DNA of 64,000 nucleotides from Pseudomonadota bacterium (GCA_021815805.1 JAKAZQ010000011.1:1-64000); one strand, 5' to 3'. Counted from the first letter of the stretch, positions 1-9,889 are shown. Program-made: numbers and translations. The notes: a model not told the origin generated them from the letters alone.

Positions 1-1
1 C

Positions 2-124
2 AAGCGCTCGTGGGATCCGCGCATGCGTCGCGAACTGCTCGGCTATCTGGACGAGCAGAGCGGCAAGGGCATCGACCCGATGGTGCTGGAGGCGCTGCGC
101 CAGCATCGTCAGATGCTGGCCTAG
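2..124 (+). CDS. C-terminal fragment of a CDS truncated by the window start (function unknown)
   Basis: Open frame from the window edge: KRSWDPRMRRELLGYLDEQSGKGIDPMVLEALRQHRQMLA*, ending at TAG 122-124. Confidence 0.5.
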   Translation, partial: KRSWDPRMRRELLGYLDEQSGKGIDPMVLEALRQHRQMLA

Positions 125-125
125 G

Positions 126-176
126 AGCCTGGGCGGCAGAGGGGGCCGTCGCGAAATTCGTCAGGGGGGAGGACAG
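126..176 (+). repeat. Dispersed repeat, segment 1 copy A
   Basis: GCCTGGGCGGCAGAGG..GCCGTCGCGAAATTCGTCAGGGG.GAGGACAG is nearly identical to the reverse complement of about 40734-40785. Confidence 0.75.
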
Positions 177-252
177 TTCGGGGGCGGTGAGGAGCCCATG
201 GTGGCCACTATGGGCGACGAATCGGCGCCGGAATGGACCACCCCTGGCGAAT

Positions 253-318
253 CGCAGCAGGCTCGCCCTCTGCCGCGCAGGCGCCGGGCCCTTCGGGCCG
301 GGCCGTATCGGGGTGCCT
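253..318 (+). repeat. Dispersed repeat, segment 2 copy A
   Basis: GCAGCAGGC..TCTGCCGC..GGCGCCG..CCCTTCGGG..GGGCCGTATCGGGG matches the reverse complement of about 40917-40982. Confidence 0.65.
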
Positions 319-329
319 GCCGGGGCGGT

Positions 330-1019
330 TCAGCCGTCCGCCACGCCGGGCGCGCGCAGCATGCGCGCCGACAGTTCGCGCGCCTGCTCCCCGCCGCGCC
401 CGAGATCCTGCGCCAGCGCGACGCGCGCCGCGGCCGGATGATTCTGGCTGAGCTTGAACTTGGCCGTCACGTCGCGGACCTCGATCTCCACGCCGACCAC
501 GGCGTCGAGCATCGCCTGCACGTAGTCGGGGGGCGCGTCGTCGACCGCCCACGGCGTGGCGCGTGACGCTTCGTGGACGCTGGTCAGTTCCTGCACCAGC
601 GAGCGCACCCATGCCGCATCGTCGATGGCGCGCAGGCGCCCGCGGATCTGCACCACGAGGTAGTTCCAGGTCGGCACCACCTTGCCGTCGAGCGCCTTGC
701 GCGGATGCGCCGAGGGGCTGACGTAGGCCTGCGCACCGTGAAACAGCGCGAGCGCGTCGCAGCCCGCGCCGGCGGCGCGGCGCCACAGCGGGTTGGCGCG
801 CGCCACGTGGCCGCGCAGGCGCAGCAGGCGCGCGTCGGCCGCGGCATCGGCCAGCAGCACCACGGGATTCGCATCCAGGCCGGCGGTGTCGTGCGTGACC
901 ACGCTCGCCAGCGGACAGGCGCGCACCAGCTCCAGCACGGCGGCGGGATCATCGACGGCGAAATGGCGCGGCAGATACATGGCGATGTGCAGGGCGGGAG
1001 TCGACGCGGGCGTTCGCAT
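330..1019 (-). CDS. PaiB-like FMN-binding negative transcriptional regulator
   Basis: MYLPRHFAVDDPAAVLELVRACPLASVVTHD...HPRKALDGKVVPTWNYLVVQIRGRLR...KFKLSQN is typical of the PaiB family. Confidence 0.85.
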   Translation of the reverse strand: MRTPASTPALHIAMYLPRHFAVDDPAAVLELVRACPLASVVTHDTAGLDANPVVLLADAAADARLLRLRGHVARANPLWRRAAGAGCDALALFHGAQAYVSPSAHPRKALDGKVVPTWNYLVVQIRGRLRAIDDAAWVRSLVQELTSVHEASRATPWAVDDAPPDYVQAMLDAVVGVEIEVRDVTAKFKLSQNHPAAARVALAQDLGRGGEQARELSARMLRAPGVADG

Positions 1020-1195
1020 TGTCCCATGCGGCGCGTGCGCGGCTGCGGCAGCGCGCGCGGCGGCCTGCGCCAGGCAGCGGCGCGCGCCCGGCGCGACGCC
1101 GCCGCGACGCCACGGGGGCTGTCGAAGCCGGCCATAATCGGGGTCGAAGCCGCCGCGCCGCAAGCCCGCGAGTGGCCGACCGGATCCTGCCGACC

Positions 1196-3076
1196 ATGCC
1201 GATCGACCACACGCAACCCCTCAGCCCGCGCGCGCGACTGCGGCGCCGCCGGGCGGCGTGCGGCGGCGCGTGGAGCGCGTGGAGCGCGGGCTTGCGGCTG
1301 CTGGCGCAGGCCTGCGCGACGCTGCTGCTCGGCCTGCTCGGCCACCCGGGCGGCGCGTGGGCGGCGCAGGCGCCGCAGCCGGCGGCGTCGACGCCCGCGG
1401 CGGCGCGCGGCGTGGAATACGAGGTGCGGATCGAGGGCGCCGGGGAATTGCGCGAGGTGCTGCGCAAGGGCCTCGATATCGAGCACTGGAAGCGGTTCCC
1501 CGGTCTGCGCGAGCAGCAATTGCGCGCACTCGTGCGCAAGGTCCCGCGACAGGCGCGCGAACTGCTCGAGGCCCAGGGCTACTTTTCGTCGCACGTCGAC
1601 GCGCGCCTGCAGGCGGCCGCAGGCGCGCAACGGGTGTGGGTGCGCGTGCAGCCGGGCCCTCCCACGCTTGTCGGCAGCGTGCAGCTGCGCGTGCTCGGGC
1701 CGGACGGCCGGCCCGATGCGCGGCTGGCCGACGCACTGCGGCGCCACTGGGGGCTGGCGCCGGGCAGCGCGTTCGTGAGCGCGCGCTGGCAGGCCGCGAA
1801 GGGCGATGCGCTGCTGCGCCTGAGCACCCGCCGCTTCGCTGCCGCGCGCATCGCCGACAGTCGCGCGCTGGTGGATCCGGCGCGTCGGGTCGCGACCCTG
1901 AGCGTGCGCTTTGAGACCGGGCCGGCCTATCGCTTCGGGCCGCTGCAGGTGGAGGGCCTGCATCGCTATCCGCGGTCGGTGGTGCGCAACCTGATGCCCT
2001 GGTCGCCCGGCGCGGAGTATGCGCAGGACCAGCTGTTGGAATTCCAGGCGAAGCTGCAGAACAGCCGCTATTTCCGACGCGCCACGGTGGCGGCGCCGAC
2101 CGACTCCGCGCAGCAGCACGAACTGCCGGTACGCGTGGAGGTCGTCGAGCGGCGAGCGCAAAGCCTCGGGCTGGGACTGGGCTTTAGCAGCAACACCGGT
2201 GTGCGCACGCAGTTCGACTACGCCGACCTCAACCTGCTGGGACGCGCCTGGCGCCTGGACACCCGGGTGCGGCTCGAGACCCTGCAGCAGTCGTTCGGCG
2301 CCGTGCTGCACTTCCCGCAGCGGGCCGACGGCGCCGACTACAGCATGAGCGCACAGGCCCAGCATGCCGACATCCAGGGGTTGACCACGCGCAGCCAGAC
2401 GCTCGGCGTGCAGCGCCAGCGCGTCGACGGGGCGATCGAGACCGTGGAGTCCCTGCAGTTCACCAACGAGCAGCAGCAGACCAGCGCCGGCGTGAGCTCC
2501 ACCATGGCCTTGATGCCGGGATGGACCTGGATCCGCAGGCGCCTGGACAGCTCGCTGGACCCACGTCGCGGCAACCTGCTGGGCGTGCAACTCGGAGCCG
2601 GTGCGCGTGAGCTGCTGTCGGATCAGAACTTCGTGCGTCTGTACCTGCATGCGCTGCAGTACGTGTCGCTGGACCCTCGCGATCAACTGATCCTGCGCGG
2701 TGAGCTGGGCGCGGTGCTGAGTCCGTCGGCCGACGGCATTCCCCAGCAGGAACTGTTCCGCGCCGGCGGTGTCGGCTCGGTGCGCGGCTACGCCTACCAG
2801 AGCCTGGGAGTGCCCGGCAACGGCGCGGTGCTGGGCGGGCGCGCGTTGCTCACCGCCAGCATCGAGGGCGTGCGCTGGGTGCGCCCGCGCTGGGGCGCGG
2901 CGTTGTTCGTCGACGCCGGCAACGCCGCCGATGGCTGGCGTGCGCTGCACCCGGTCGTCGGCTATGGCGTCGGGGTACGCTGGCGCAGCCCGGTCGGCCT
3001 GATCAGCGTGGATCTGGCCCACGGGCGGGCCACCGGATCGACACGCCTGGATTTCCAGGCCGGGGTGAGGTTCTGA
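1196..3076 (+). CDS. tamA: TamA/BamA-family outer membrane protein (POTRA domains plus beta-barrel)
   Basis: Signal peptide, POTRA-like N-terminus, C-terminal VRGYAYQSLG and GVGVRWRSPVGLISVDLAHG barrel motifs; directly followed by tamB. Confidence 0.88.
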   Translation: MPIDHTQPLSPRARLRRRRAACGGAWSAWSAGLRLLAQACATLLLGLLGHPGGAWAAQAPQPAASTPAAARGVEYEVRIEGAGELREVLRKGLDIEHWKRFPGLREQQLRALVRKVPRQARELLEAQGYFSSHVDARLQAAAGAQRVWVRVQPGPPTLVGSVQLRVLGPDGRPDARLADALRRHWGLAPGSAFVSARWQAAKGDALLRLSTRRFAAARIADSRALVDPARRVATLSVRFETGPAYRFGPLQVEGLHRYPRSVVRNLMPWSPGAEYAQDQLLEFQAKLQNSRYFRRATVAAPTDSAQQHELPVRVEVVERRAQSLGLGLGFSSNTGVRTQFDYADLNLLGRAWRLDTRVRLETLQQSFGAVLHFPQRADGADYSMSAQAQHADIQGLTTRSQTLGVQRQRVDGAIETVESLQFTNEQQQTSAGVSSTMALMPGWTWIRRRLDSSLDPRRGNLLGVQLGAGARELLSDQNFVRLYLHALQYVSLDPRDQLILRGELGAVLSPSADGIPQQELFRAGGVGSVRGYAYQSLGVPGNGAVLGGRALLTASIEGVRWVRPRWGAALFVDAGNAADGWRALHPVVGYGVGVRWRSPVGLISVDLAHGRATGSTRLDFQAGVRF

Positions 3077-6000
3077 TGCCCGCGCGCGGGCATCGCGGCG
3101 TGGCGTGGCGGCCGGCGGCCTGGCTCGCCGGCATCGCGGGGCTGCTGCTGTGCCTGGTCCTGGCGCTGGCCTGGCTGGGCAGCGCGCCGGGGCTGAGCTG
3201 GCTGCTGCAGCGCCCGTGGCTGGTCGCGCACGGCGGGCTGCGCGTGGAGCATCTGCGCGGCAGCGTCTGGAGCGGCGAGTTGCGGGCGCGGCGTCTCGAG
3301 TGGCGCGCCGATGCCAGCTCGGTCGAAGCGCGCCGCGTGCGGCTGCGCTGGCGCCCCGAGCGACTGTTGAGCCTGTCGCCGAGCCTGCTGGTGCGCGAGC
3401 TGGACATCGGTGAACTCGACCTGCGCCGGAGCGCTGCCTCCTCCTCCGCCTCCGTCACGTCGCGCGCCGCTGCGACGCTGCGCCTGGCACCGCCGTTGTC
3501 CCTGCGCGTCGACCGCCTGCGCATCGGACGCCTGCGCCTGCAGCAGGGCGACGCGCGGGCGCCGTGGCGCGACCTCGGCTGGTTGCACGGCTCGCTGCGT
3601 GGCGATGCTCGCCGCTGGCAGCTCGCGCTGGTCTGGCGCGGTCCGCATGGTCTGCTGCGCGCGCATGCTGGTGTCGCCGCGCAGCCGCCGTACGCGCTGC
3701 ACGCCGAACTCGGTGGGGAATGGCAGGTGCAGCAGCACACGCTGCAGCTGCACGCGCACGTGGGCGGCACCCTGCGCAGCCTGCTGCTGCAGGCACGGGC
3801 GCAGGCCGTGCAGGCGCAGGCCAGCCTGGATGCGCGCCTGCATCCGTTCGACGCGCAGTGGCTGGGCCCCACGCAGCTGCGCCTGCGCGGCCTCGATCCG
3901 CGGCGCCTGCAGCCGGGCTGGCCGCAGGCGCAGCTCGACGCGCAGGCAGAGTTGCGCGAGGCCGCGCATGGCGCGCTGCAGGCCAGCCTGTGCTTGCGCA
4001 ACGCGCAAGCCGGCGCCGTGGACGCCGCACGCCTGCCGCTGCGTGAGTTGCGTGCCGCGCTCGCGCTGCGCGCCGGGGTGCTGCGCGTCGACTCGCTGCA
4101 TGCGCTGCTTAGCGGCGGCGGCCAGATCGACGGCAGCGCGCAATGGGCGCTGCACGGTGGCGCGGATGCGCGCCTGCGGGTGCACGCGCTGGACTTGCGC
4201 GCACTGTTCGCGCGCCTGGTCTCGACGCGGCTGGACGGCCGGCTGGCGTGGCACGCCGGCGCCGACGGGCAGCGCCTGCGGGCACGCCTGCAGCAGCCCG
4301 GCTGGAACATCGCGCTGCAGGCGCGGCGCCAGGGTGCGCGCATGGTGCTGCAGCAGGCCCTGGTGCAGGCGCAGGGCGCGAGCCTGCGCCTGCACGGCAG
4401 CGTCGAGCCTTCCGGCGCGCAGGCCTTTCGCGTCGACGCGCGGCTGCGCGACTTCCAGCCGAACCGCTTCGGCGACTGGCCGCAGGCGCGCCTGAACCTC
4501 GGCCTGCGCGCGCACGGCGCGTTGCGCCAACGGCAGGCGGAGTTCGCGTTGCGCGTGCAGCCCAGTGTCTGGCGCGGTCATCGCTTCGAGGGGCAGGCCA
4601 GCGGCCTGGCGTCGCCCGCCGGGGTGCGCGATCTGCGCGCCGACCTGCGCCTCGGCGACAACCGCCTGTTCGTGCGCGGCGGCCTCGGCGAGGCCGCCAC
4701 CCGCCTCGAGCTGCGCCTGCAGGCGCCGGCGCTGGCGCAGCTCGGCGCCGCCTGGGGCGGCAGCCTGCAGGCCTCGGCCAGCGTGCACGGCGGCATCGCC
4801 ACGGCATCCGGGGACGCACGACTGCGCGCGCGCGACCTGCACGTGCCGGGTGGCCTGCGGCTGGCGCAACTCGACGCCACGGCCACGCTGCAACAGGGGC
4901 GGCACGGGCGTCTGGCGCTGCAGGCCGGCGCGCGCGGCGTGCGCGCCGCCGGCCTGCAGCTGAGCGACCTCGAACTGCACGCCGCCGGCACGCTGCGCAG
5001 CCATGTGCTGGAGCTGCGGGCGGCCGACGGCCGACAGCTGCGGCTGCACCTGCGCGCGCAGGGCGGCTGGCGCGCCGGCGCCGGCTGGCGCGGCCTCGTC
5101 GACACCCTCGACAACCCGGCCAGCTATGGGTTGCACCTGGAGCACCCGGCGCACCTGCGCATCGCCCCCGACGGCGACATCCGCGTGCGCGACCTGAGCC
5201 TGCGCAGCAGCGCCGGCAGCCTGGATCTGCAGAGCCTGCAGCGGCGGGGCGCGGCGTGGTCGAGCCGCGGCACGGCCAGCGATGTGGCGGTGCTGCCATG
5301 GGCGCGGCTGGCCGGCCTGGCCCTGCACGGCGTGCGCTCCGACCTGCGCCTGCAGGCGCAGTGGCAGCTGCGCACCGGCGCCACGCCGCAACTGCGGCTG
5401 CGCGTCGCGCGCAGCGCCGGCGACCTGCGCCTGCCGGGCGGCGACGCCCCGGCACTCGGTCTTTCGCAGCTGCTGGTGCGCGTCGATGTCGATGCCGGCC
5501 AGGCGCGCGCCGAGCTGGATGCCGCGGGCAGCCGGCTCGGCGTGCTGCACGCCCAGGTCGACGCCATGCTGCGCCACGGCATGCGCGGCTGGGCACTCGC
5601 CGGCACGGCGCCGCTGCGCGGCGCCGCCAGCCTGCGCCTGCCGGACATCTCCTGGGTGTCCGCGCTGCTGCCGCAGGCCGCGCGCGTGGCCGGACGCCTG
5701 CAGTGCGCCGTGCAACTCTCCGGCACGCCGGCGGCGCCGCATCTGCAGGGCAGCCTCGACGGCAGCGCACTGGCGGTGCTGCTGCCCGGCCTCGGCCTGG
5801 ATCTGCGCGACGGCAGCGTCGCCGCCTCGTTCGCCGGGGATCGCCTGAGCCTGCAAGCGCTGGTGCTGCATGGCGCCGACGGCGGTGTCGTGCGCGGCAG
5901 CGGCGGCTTCGTGCTCGCCGACGGCAAGCCGGACGGCAGCCTGCAACTCCGGCTCGAGGGCTTGCAGGCGCTCGATCGCCCGGGCCAGCAGCTGCGGCTC

Positions 6001-6876
6001 AGCGGCGACGCCGGCCTGCGCGCTTCGGCCGGGCAGCTGCGTCTCGACGCCAGCCTGCGCGTCGACAAGGCGCAGTTCGAGCTGGCCGGCGCCGCGGCCG
6101 CGCAACTCGCCCCGGACGTCGTCGTGCAGGGGCGCCAGGCGCCCACGCCGGCGCGCGCCGCGATGCCGTTGCAGGCACTGCTGCATGTCGACCTCGGGCA
6201 GCACTTCCATGTCACGGGCTACGGCGTGGACGCGCGTCTCGGCGGCAGCCTGCTGGTGCGCGCGGCGCCCGGCCAGGCGCTGCGCGCCGACGGCAGCGTG
6301 ATCGTGCGCAGCGGAACCTACGGCGCCTACGGCCAGTCGCTGCAGCTGGTGCGCGGCGGCAGCGTGAATTTTTCCGGCCCGGTGGGCAATCCTGGCCTCA
6401 ACCTGGCGGCGCAGCGCGAAGGCCTGCCGGTGCAGGTCGGCGTGAGCATCCAGGGCACGCTGCGCGCGCCGCAGGTGCGCCTCACCTCGACCCCGTCGAT
6501 GCCCGACAGCGCGATCCTGTCATGGCTTGTGCTGGGCCAGGATCCGAGCACCGTGGCGGCCGACCAGACCTCGCTGCTGCAGGCGGCGGGCGCGGCTTTG
6601 CTGTCGCGCGGGCAGTCGGCCTCGGGCACGGCGCGCCTGGCCGGCGCGCTCGGCCTCGATCAACTCAGCGTCAGCGGCGAGGGCGGCCTGCAGAACAGCG
6701 TCGTGACCGTGGGCAAGAAGCTGAGCTCGCGCCTGTCGGTCAGCATCGAGCGCGGCCTGTCCGGCGCGGCCAGCCTGTTCAACGTGCGCTACGCGCTGTC
6801 GCACCGCCTGTCGCTGCGCCTGCAGTCGGGCACCGACAACGCGATCGACGTGTTCTACACCTTCAGCTTCGACTGA
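3076..6876 (+). CDS. tamB: Translocation and assembly module inner membrane protein TamB
   Basis: 1266 aa, N-terminal TM segment, repetitive AsmA/DUF490-like body, C-terminal DUF490 motif (NPGLNLAAQRE...SWLVLGQDPS...DVFYTFSFD); adjacent to tamA. Confidence 0.88.
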   Translation: MPARGHRGVAWRPAAWLAGIAGLLLCLVLALAWLGSAPGLSWLLQRPWLVAHGGLRVEHLRGSVWSGELRARRLEWRADASSVEARRVRLRWRPERLLSLSPSLLVRELDIGELDLRRSAASSSASVTSRAAATLRLAPPLSLRVDRLRIGRLRLQQGDARAPWRDLGWLHGSLRGDARRWQLALVWRGPHGLLRAHAGVAAQPPYALHAELGGEWQVQQHTLQLHAHVGGTLRSLLLQARAQAVQAQASLDARLHPFDAQWLGPTQLRLRGLDPRRLQPGWPQAQLDAQAELREAAHGALQASLCLRNAQAGAVDAARLPLRELRAALALRAGVLRVDSLHALLSGGGQIDGSAQWALHGGADARLRVHALDLRALFARLVSTRLDGRLAWHAGADGQRLRARLQQPGWNIALQARRQGARMVLQQALVQAQGASLRLHGSVEPSGAQAFRVDARLRDFQPNRFGDWPQARLNLGLRAHGALRQRQAEFALRVQPSVWRGHRFEGQASGLASPAGVRDLRADLRLGDNRLFVRGGLGEAATRLELRLQAPALAQLGAAWGGSLQASASVHGGIATASGDARLRARDLHVPGGLRLAQLDATATLQQGRHGRLALQAGARGVRAAGLQLSDLELHAAGTLRSHVLELRAADGRQLRLHLRAQGGWRAGAGWRGLVDTLDNPASYGLHLEHPAHLRIAPDGDIRVRDLSLRSSAGSLDLQSLQRRGAAWSSRGTASDVAVLPWARLAGLALHGVRSDLRLQAQWQLRTGATPQLRLRVARSAGDLRLPGGDAPALGLSQLLVRVDVDAGQARAELDAAGSRLGVLHAQVDAMLRHGMRGWALAGTAPLRGAASLRLPDISWVSALLPQAARVAGRLQCAVQLSGTPAAPHLQGSLDGSALAVLLPGLGLDLRDGSVAASFAGDRLSLQALVLHGADGGVVRGSGGFVLADGKPDGSLQLRLEGLQALDRPGQQLRLSGDAGLRASAGQLRLDASLRVDKAQFELAGAAAAQLAPDVVVQGRQAPTPARAAMPLQALLHVDLGQHFHVTGYGVDARLGGSLLVRAAPGQALRADGSVIVRSGTYGAYGQSLQLVRGGSVNFSGPVGNPGLNLAAQREGLPVQVGVSIQGTLRAPQVRLTSTPSMPDSAILSWLVLGQDPSTVAADQTSLLQAAGAALLSRGQSASGTARLAGALGLDQLSVSGEGGLQNSVVTVGKKLSSRLSVSIERGLSGAASLFNVRYALSHRLSLRLQSGTDNAIDVFYTFSFD

Positions 6877-6886
6877 AGCCGGCGCG

Positions 6887-7396
6887 TCACGGAAACGCCG
6901 GGATGTCCGGGTCGACCCCCTCGGCGCGCGCCTGCGGGTGCAGGCGGGTGATCATCTGCTCGATCTCCTGCACGCGCTGCGGCGACACGTCGATCATCAT
7001 CAGCAGCGCACCGCGCTCGACGGCGTCCTCGTAGGGCTTGAGATGCCGGCTGTGCACGCTCACGCCGATCATGCTGCTGACCCAGGCGCCCACCGCACCG
7101 CCGGCGAGCGCCAGGCTGAGCACCAGCGCGCCGGCCGACACCACCGCGCCGCCGGGCACGGCGATGGCCACCAGCCCGGCCAGGGTGCCGGTGACACCGC
7201 CGAGCCCGAGACCGCGCTCGACCGCCGGGATCAGGTCGCTGCGCTGCGCCAGCCCGGCCTCCGGCAGGCTGCCCAGCGGCGTGCCCTCGCGCGCCAGCAC
7301 GTGAATGTGCTTTTCGGGGATGCGCGCCAGCAGCAGTTCGTCGACGATCGCCGCCGCGGTGTCATGGTCTGGTACCAGGAAATACATGCGTCGCAT
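6887..7396 (-). CDS. DUF1269-like membrane protein with a glycine-rich hydrophobic core
   Basis: MRRMYFLVPDHDTAAAIVDELLLARIPEKHIHVLAREGTPLG...GLGGVTGTLAGLVAIAVPGGAVVSAGALVLSLALAGGAVGAW. Confidence 0.65.
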   Translation of the reverse strand: MRRMYFLVPDHDTAAAIVDELLLARIPEKHIHVLAREGTPLGSLPEAGLAQRSDLIPAVERGLGLGGVTGTLAGLVAIAVPGGAVVSAGALVLSLALAGGAVGAWVSSMIGVSVHSRHLKPYEDAVERGALLMMIDVSPQRVQEIEQMITRLHPQARAEGVDPDIPAFP

Positions 7397-7493
7397 GGAA
7401 CACCTCCGTTCAGGGCTCGTGGCAGGCTCCGTCGCCGGGCCTGGATGCCCGCCGCCGCTGCCGGCGGGACTGGATGGCGGTGCCCGCGCGCGT

Positions 7494-8855
7494 TCAGGGT
7501 GTCGCGCGCAGGGCCTGCCGCAGGGTGTCGGCGAGTTGATCGATCTGCGCGCGCTCGATGATCAGCGGCGGCGACAGCGCGATGGTGTCGCCGGTGCAGC
7601 GCACCAGCGCGCCGAGTTCGAAGCAGCGCGTGAACACGTCGTGGCCGCGGCGCCCCGCGCCGTCCGGCCGGGCGTGCAGCTCGATCGCGCCCATCAGGCC
7701 GATGTTGCGGATGTCGCGTACGTGCGGGGCGTCGCGCAGCGCATGCAGCGCCTGTTCCCAGTGGGTGTCGATGGCGTCGCGGCGCACCCGCTCGAGCAGG
7801 CCTTCGTCGGCGTACAGCTGCTGCGTCGCCACGGTGGCGGCGGCGGCCAGCGGGTGCCCAGAATAGGTATAGCCGTGCGGCAGCTCGATGGCGCCGTCCT
7901 CGGCCGCCTCGATCACCGTGTCGGCGAGGTCCTCGCGCAGCAGCACGGCGCCCATCGGCACCGTGCCGTTGTTGACCGCCTTGGCCGTGACCAGGATGTC
8001 CGGAATCACCCCGAAGGCCTGTGCCGCGAACGGGGCGCCGAGGCGCCCGTAGCCGGTGATCACCTCGTCGAACACCAGCAGCAGGCCATGCTTGTCGCAC
8101 AGTGCGCGCAGGCGCTGCAGGTAGCCCTGCGGCGGCACCAGCACGCCGGTCGAGCCGGCCACCGGCTCGACGATCACCGCGGCGATGTTCGACGCGTCGT
8201 GCAGTTGCACCAGGCGCTCGAGCTCGTCGGCGAGGTGCGCGCCCCACGCCGGTTGTCCGCGTGCGAAGCCCTGGTGCTCCGGATCGTGGGTGTGCGGCAG
8301 ATGGTCGACGTGCGGCAGCAGGGCGCCGTGGAACACCTTGCGGTTGCCCGGGATGCCGCCGACCGAGATTCCGCCGAAGCCGACACCGTGGTAGCCGCGC
8401 TCGCGCCCGATGAACACGTTGCGCTGGCCCTGGCCGCGGGCGCGGTGATAGGCCAGCGCGATCTTCAGCGCGGTGTCGACGCTTTCCGACCCGGAGCCGG
8501 TGAAGAACACCCGCTGCAGCCGCGCCGGGGCAATGCGGGCCAGCGCGTCGGCGGCCTCGAATTGCAGCGGATGGCCCATCTGGAACGGCGGCGCGTAGTC
8601 CATGCGCGCGGCCTGTTGCTGGATCGCGCGCGTGATCGGTTCGCGGCAGTGCCCGGCGTTGACGCACCACAGGCCCGCGGTACCGTCGAGAATGCTGCGC
8701 CCGTCGTCGCTGCGGTAGTACATGCCGCTGGCCTGCACCAGCATGCGCGGGGCGCGCCTGAAGCTGCGGTTGGCGGTGAAGGGCATCCACAGGGACTGCA
8801 TCGAGGGCCTGGCGTGCGCCGGCGCCGACGTCGACGGAGTTTGGTGCTGGTTCAT
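7494..8855 (-). CDS. Class III omega-aminotransferase (beta-alanine--pyruvate transaminase-like)
   Basis: LWMPFTANRSFRRAPRML..GLWCVNAGHCR..FFTGSGSESVDTALKIALAYHRARGQ..VFDEVITGYGRLG..HGYTYSGHPLAAAA. Confidence 0.88.
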   Translation of the reverse strand: MNQHQTPSTSAPAHARPSMQSLWMPFTANRSFRRAPRMLVQASGMYYRSDDGRSILDGTAGLWCVNAGHCREPITRAIQQQAARMDYAPPFQMGHPLQFEAADALARIAPARLQRVFFTGSGSESVDTALKIALAYHRARGQGQRNVFIGRERGYHGVGFGGISVGGIPGNRKVFHGALLPHVDHLPHTHDPEHQGFARGQPAWGAHLADELERLVQLHDASNIAAVIVEPVAGSTGVLVPPQGYLQRLRALCDKHGLLLVFDEVITGYGRLGAPFAAQAFGVIPDILVTAKAVNNGTVPMGAVLLREDLADTVIEAAEDGAIELPHGYTYSGHPLAAAATVATQQLYADEGLLERVRRDAIDTHWEQALHALRDAPHVRDIRNIGLMGAIELHARPDGAGRRGHDVFTRCFELGALVRCTGDTIALSPPLIIERAQIDQLADTLRQALRATP

Positions 8856-8963
8856 GGTGTTTGCTGGGAATGCGGAACAATGTACGGTGTTGGTTCGCCC
8901 ACGGCGGGCGCCTCGGCAGTCGCCGCGCTTCGCCGACCCGTTCACGTCCGACTTCGCAGCTCC

Positions 8964-9749
8964 ATGGCCCTCGGTCTCTACATCATCGGTGACGAAATCC
9001 TGTCCGGCAAGCGGCAGGACAAGCATTTCGCGCGAGTTCAACAACTTCTCGCGGTACGCGGCATGCAGCTGCAGTGGGCGCAGTACCTGGGCGACGATCC
9101 GCAGGTGCTGGAGCAGGCGCTGCGCGCCAGTTTCGCGCGCGGCGACACGGTGCTGAGCTGCGGCGGCATCGGCGCCACGCCGGACGACCACACACGCCTT
9201 GCCTCGGCGCGGGCGCTCGACGTCGCCCTGGAGTTGCATGAGCAGGCCGCCGCGCTGATCCGCCAGCGCATCGCCAGCGCCTCGCTCGGCGATCCGGACT
9301 CGCCGGCCAACCAGCAGCGCCTGCAAATGGGCGTGTTCCCGCGCGGCAGCGAGATCATCCCGAATCCGTACAACCAGATTCCCGGCTATTTCATCCGCGA
9401 GCACTATTTCGTACCGGGCTTTCCAGTGATGGCCTGGCCCATGCTCGAATGGGTCCTGGACACGCGACTGCGCCACCTGCAGCGTCCGGCGGGCTACCTG
9501 GAACGCGGCCTGATCGTGCAGGGGGTCATGGAATCCGAGCTCACGCCGTTGATGCAGCGCATCGAGCACGAGCATGCGGCCGTCAAGGTGTTCAGCCTGC
9601 CCAGCGTCGACGATCCGACGTGGGGAAGGCACATCGAGATCGGCGTCAAGGGCGAACCGGCGGGCGTCGAGCCGGCATTCGCGGCGTTGCGCCAGGGCAT
9701 CGACGAACTCGGGGCCCAGGTTCGCACGGAAACGGTGCGCTCCATCTGA
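8964..9749 (+). CDS. Molybdopterin-binding/CinA N-terminal domain protein
   Basis: MALGLYIIGDEILSGKRQDKHF...SCGGIGATPDDHTR...FVPGFPVMAWPMLEWVL. Confidence 0.85.
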   Translation: MALGLYIIGDEILSGKRQDKHFARVQQLLAVRGMQLQWAQYLGDDPQVLEQALRASFARGDTVLSCGGIGATPDDHTRLASARALDVALELHEQAAALIRQRIASASLGDPDSPANQQRLQMGVFPRGSEIIPNPYNQIPGYFIREHYFVPGFPVMAWPMLEWVLDTRLRHLQRPAGYLERGLIVQGVMESELTPLMQRIEHEHAAVKVFSLPSVDDPTWGRHIEIGVKGEPAGVEPAFAALRQGIDELGAQVRTETVRSI

Positions 9750-9751
9750 GA

Positions 9752-9768
9752 TGCACTGTAAAGGTGCA
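9752..9768 (+). promoter_or_regulatory. NtrC enhancer-like site
   Basis: TGCACTGTAAAGGTGCA against consensus TGCACC-N5-GGTGCA. Confidence 0.75.
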
Positions 9769-9792
9769 TCGCGCACGTCGTCGGTGCGCGAT
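9768..9792 (+). promoter_or_regulatory. Second dyad adjoining the NtrC-like site
   Basis: ATCGCGCAC-GTCGTCG-GTGCGCGAT perfect 9-bp inverted repeat. Confidence 0.5.
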
Positions 9793-9850
9793 GCATTCCG
9801 GGCGCGGGCGTGTCGCGCCGTGTGCCCGGGGCGCGCCGGATGGCGTCGGG

Positions 9851-9874
9851 AAACCCGGCAAAACCGCCGGGTTT
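9851..9874 (+). terminator. Hairpin just upstream of the glnA sigma54-like promoter
   Basis: AAACCCGGC-AAAACC-GCCGGGTTT, 9-bp stem ending in TTT. Confidence 0.45.
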
Positions 9875-9889
9875 GGCATGGATTCTGCT
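9873..9889 (+). promoter_or_regulatory. Sigma54 (-24/-12) promoter of glnA
   Basis: TTGGCATGGATTCTGCT; GG-N10-GC spacing; about 105-120 bp downstream of the NtrC-like site. Confidence 0.75.

Noticed and set aside
584-3022. Long antisense ORF (812 aa) over tamA
   Set aside because: Low-complexity Arg/Ala/Gln-rich translation typical of high-GC antisense frames; the plus strand encodes recognisable TamA
2962-6210. 1082-aa antisense ORF over tamB
   Set aside because: Q/A/R-rich composition and no domain-like motifs; shadow of the TamB codon pattern
8964-9749. Truncated CinA pseudogene
   Set aside because: Separate N-terminal-domain (8964-9749) and C-terminal-domain (43743-44297) proteins are common outside Gram-positives; both frames are intact
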